A DNA stretch of 37,415 nt, taken from positions 1 to 37,415 of the forward strand of contig DASYWW010000058.1 of NCBI GenBank assembly GCA_035935655.1, written 5' to 3'. Under the pieces are notes generated by a model. The model worked only from the letters and a program-made list of their open reading frames with translations, did not search any database and had not been told where the DNA came from. Of the stretch, positions 37,163 through 37,415 are shown piece by piece. Source of the DNA: Candidatus Bathyarchaeia archaeon (GTDB taxonomy: Archaea; Thermoproteota; Bathyarchaeia; 40CM-2-53-6). Position 1 is the stretch's first letter. Each line of letters starts with the position of its first letter. The translations under genes and the position numbers were made by a program.

Positions 37163-37362
37163 CTAACATTCGAAATATTTCAGACGACGAAAAAACCAAA
37201 TGCGTAAGCTGTGGACGTCACCTATCAAATCACGAACGCGGTCAACTCCTCTGTTGGCCCTGCGAACGGCATTATCGGAGGACAATGCTCGGACAAGACT
37301 GCCAATGCCCTGTCTATTGTGAACTGTGCAACATGCCTCCAATGGAAACTCCGAAGCTATGA
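37159..37362 (+). CDS. small Cys-rich zinc protein across the circular join
   Basis: TTG overlaps the previous stop. The 67-residue product has CVSCGRHLSNH, LLCWPCERH and CQCPVYCELC, enough for two or three zinc sites. On the circle its TGA overlaps the ATG of the HNH-like gene (positions 85-88). Its last part is repeated at 1-88. Confidence 0.65.
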   Translation: MTNIRNISDDEKTKCVSCGRHLSNHERGQLLCWPCERHYRRTMLGQDCQCPVYCELCNMPPMETPKL

Positions 37363-37415
37363 CCAACGACAGGAACCGACTCGCGAAGAAACAACGAGAG
37401 AATCTAATCAAGAAA
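37275..37415. repeat. terminal direct repeat, right copy (circular join)
   Basis: It is identical to 1-141. See the left copy: it marks closure of a 37,274-bp circle. Confidence 0.95.
37359..37415 (+). CDS. 5' end of HNH-like gene (copy of 85-141)
   Basis: The first 19 codons of the HNH-like protein are seen again here because of the overlap. The full gene is at 85-459. Confidence 0.85.
   Translation, partial: MTNDRNRLAKKQRENLIKK

Noticed and set aside
1-37415. CRISPR array, tRNA, rRNA, IS element with transposase
   Set aside because: I saw no regularly spaced repeats, no rRNA-like stretch, no recognisable tRNA and no DDE or HUH transposase among the products. A tRNA scan was not possible by eye.

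Overview
The window is one turn of a circular DNA element. Bases 1-141 are repeated exactly at 37275-37415, so the unique circle is 37,274 bp and two genes run across the join. No rRNA, tRNA or housekeeping gene was recognised. The host is most likely an archaeon. Evidence: A/T-rich TATA-like boxes about 25 bp upstream of leaderless start codons in many places, a Spo11/topoisomerase VI A-like Toprim protein, HerA/FtsK-type ATPases, membrane-anchored Ser/Thr-rich surface proteins, and heavy use of TTG and GTG starts. The lineage cannot be fixed from sequence alone. No capsid, portal, terminase, replicase or Rep gene was recognised, so plasmid versus unusual virus stays open.

Layout, + strand unless noted. 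36574-1853 (across the join): an operon of a small HTH protein, several tiny zinc-binding proteins, an HNH-like protein and a GT-B glycosyltransferase. 1854-2089: a structured non-coding region with competing inverted repeats. 2090-5503: a small gene, then a pilin-like gene split by a cassette holding a ribbon-helix-helix regulator, an amino-type DNA methyltransferase and a convergent GIY-YIG nuclease, probably a type II restriction-modification unit. 5490-6433 (-): a serine recombinase and a small membrane protein, next to two strong inverted repeats at 6493-6557. 6625-12123 (-): an operon with a P-loop ATPase that has an altered Walker B, several membrane proteins, a LAGLIDADG endonuclease, a membrane zinc-finger protein and an HNH protein.

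12191-24009: about 12 kb of secreted and membrane proteins (406, 649, 243 and about 759 residues plus small polytopic proteins), with a CPBP (Rce1-like) intramembrane protease and two free-standing HNH genes. This looks like an envelope, surface or virion-like module. 24026-24385 (-): a PD-(D/E)XK nuclease with a NUMOD3-like tail. 24454-30941: a tightly coupled operon of fifteen genes with the Toprim protein, small zinc and helical proteins, a ParB/KorB-type HTH protein and a HerA-like ATPase, probably for maintenance. 30931-32866: a second insertion that cuts a LAGLIDADG gene and carries a two-TM protein readable only through a -1 frameshift at T TTT TTA, with a convergent ribbon-helix-helix gene. 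32863-36469: HNH genes, small zinc proteins and a nucleoside deoxyribosyltransferase-like protein.

Two features run through the element. Most adjacent backbone genes overlap as NTGA, the start codon sharing bases with the previous stop, which implies translational coupling; the two inserted cassettes lack this. There are also about ten free-standing putative homing endonucleases from three nuclease folds in 37 kb. My best reading is a mosaic archaeal plasmid or virus-like element with a surface module, a two-ATPase membrane or DNA-transfer apparatus, a B-subunit-less topoisomerase-like protein, and at least two recent insertions.
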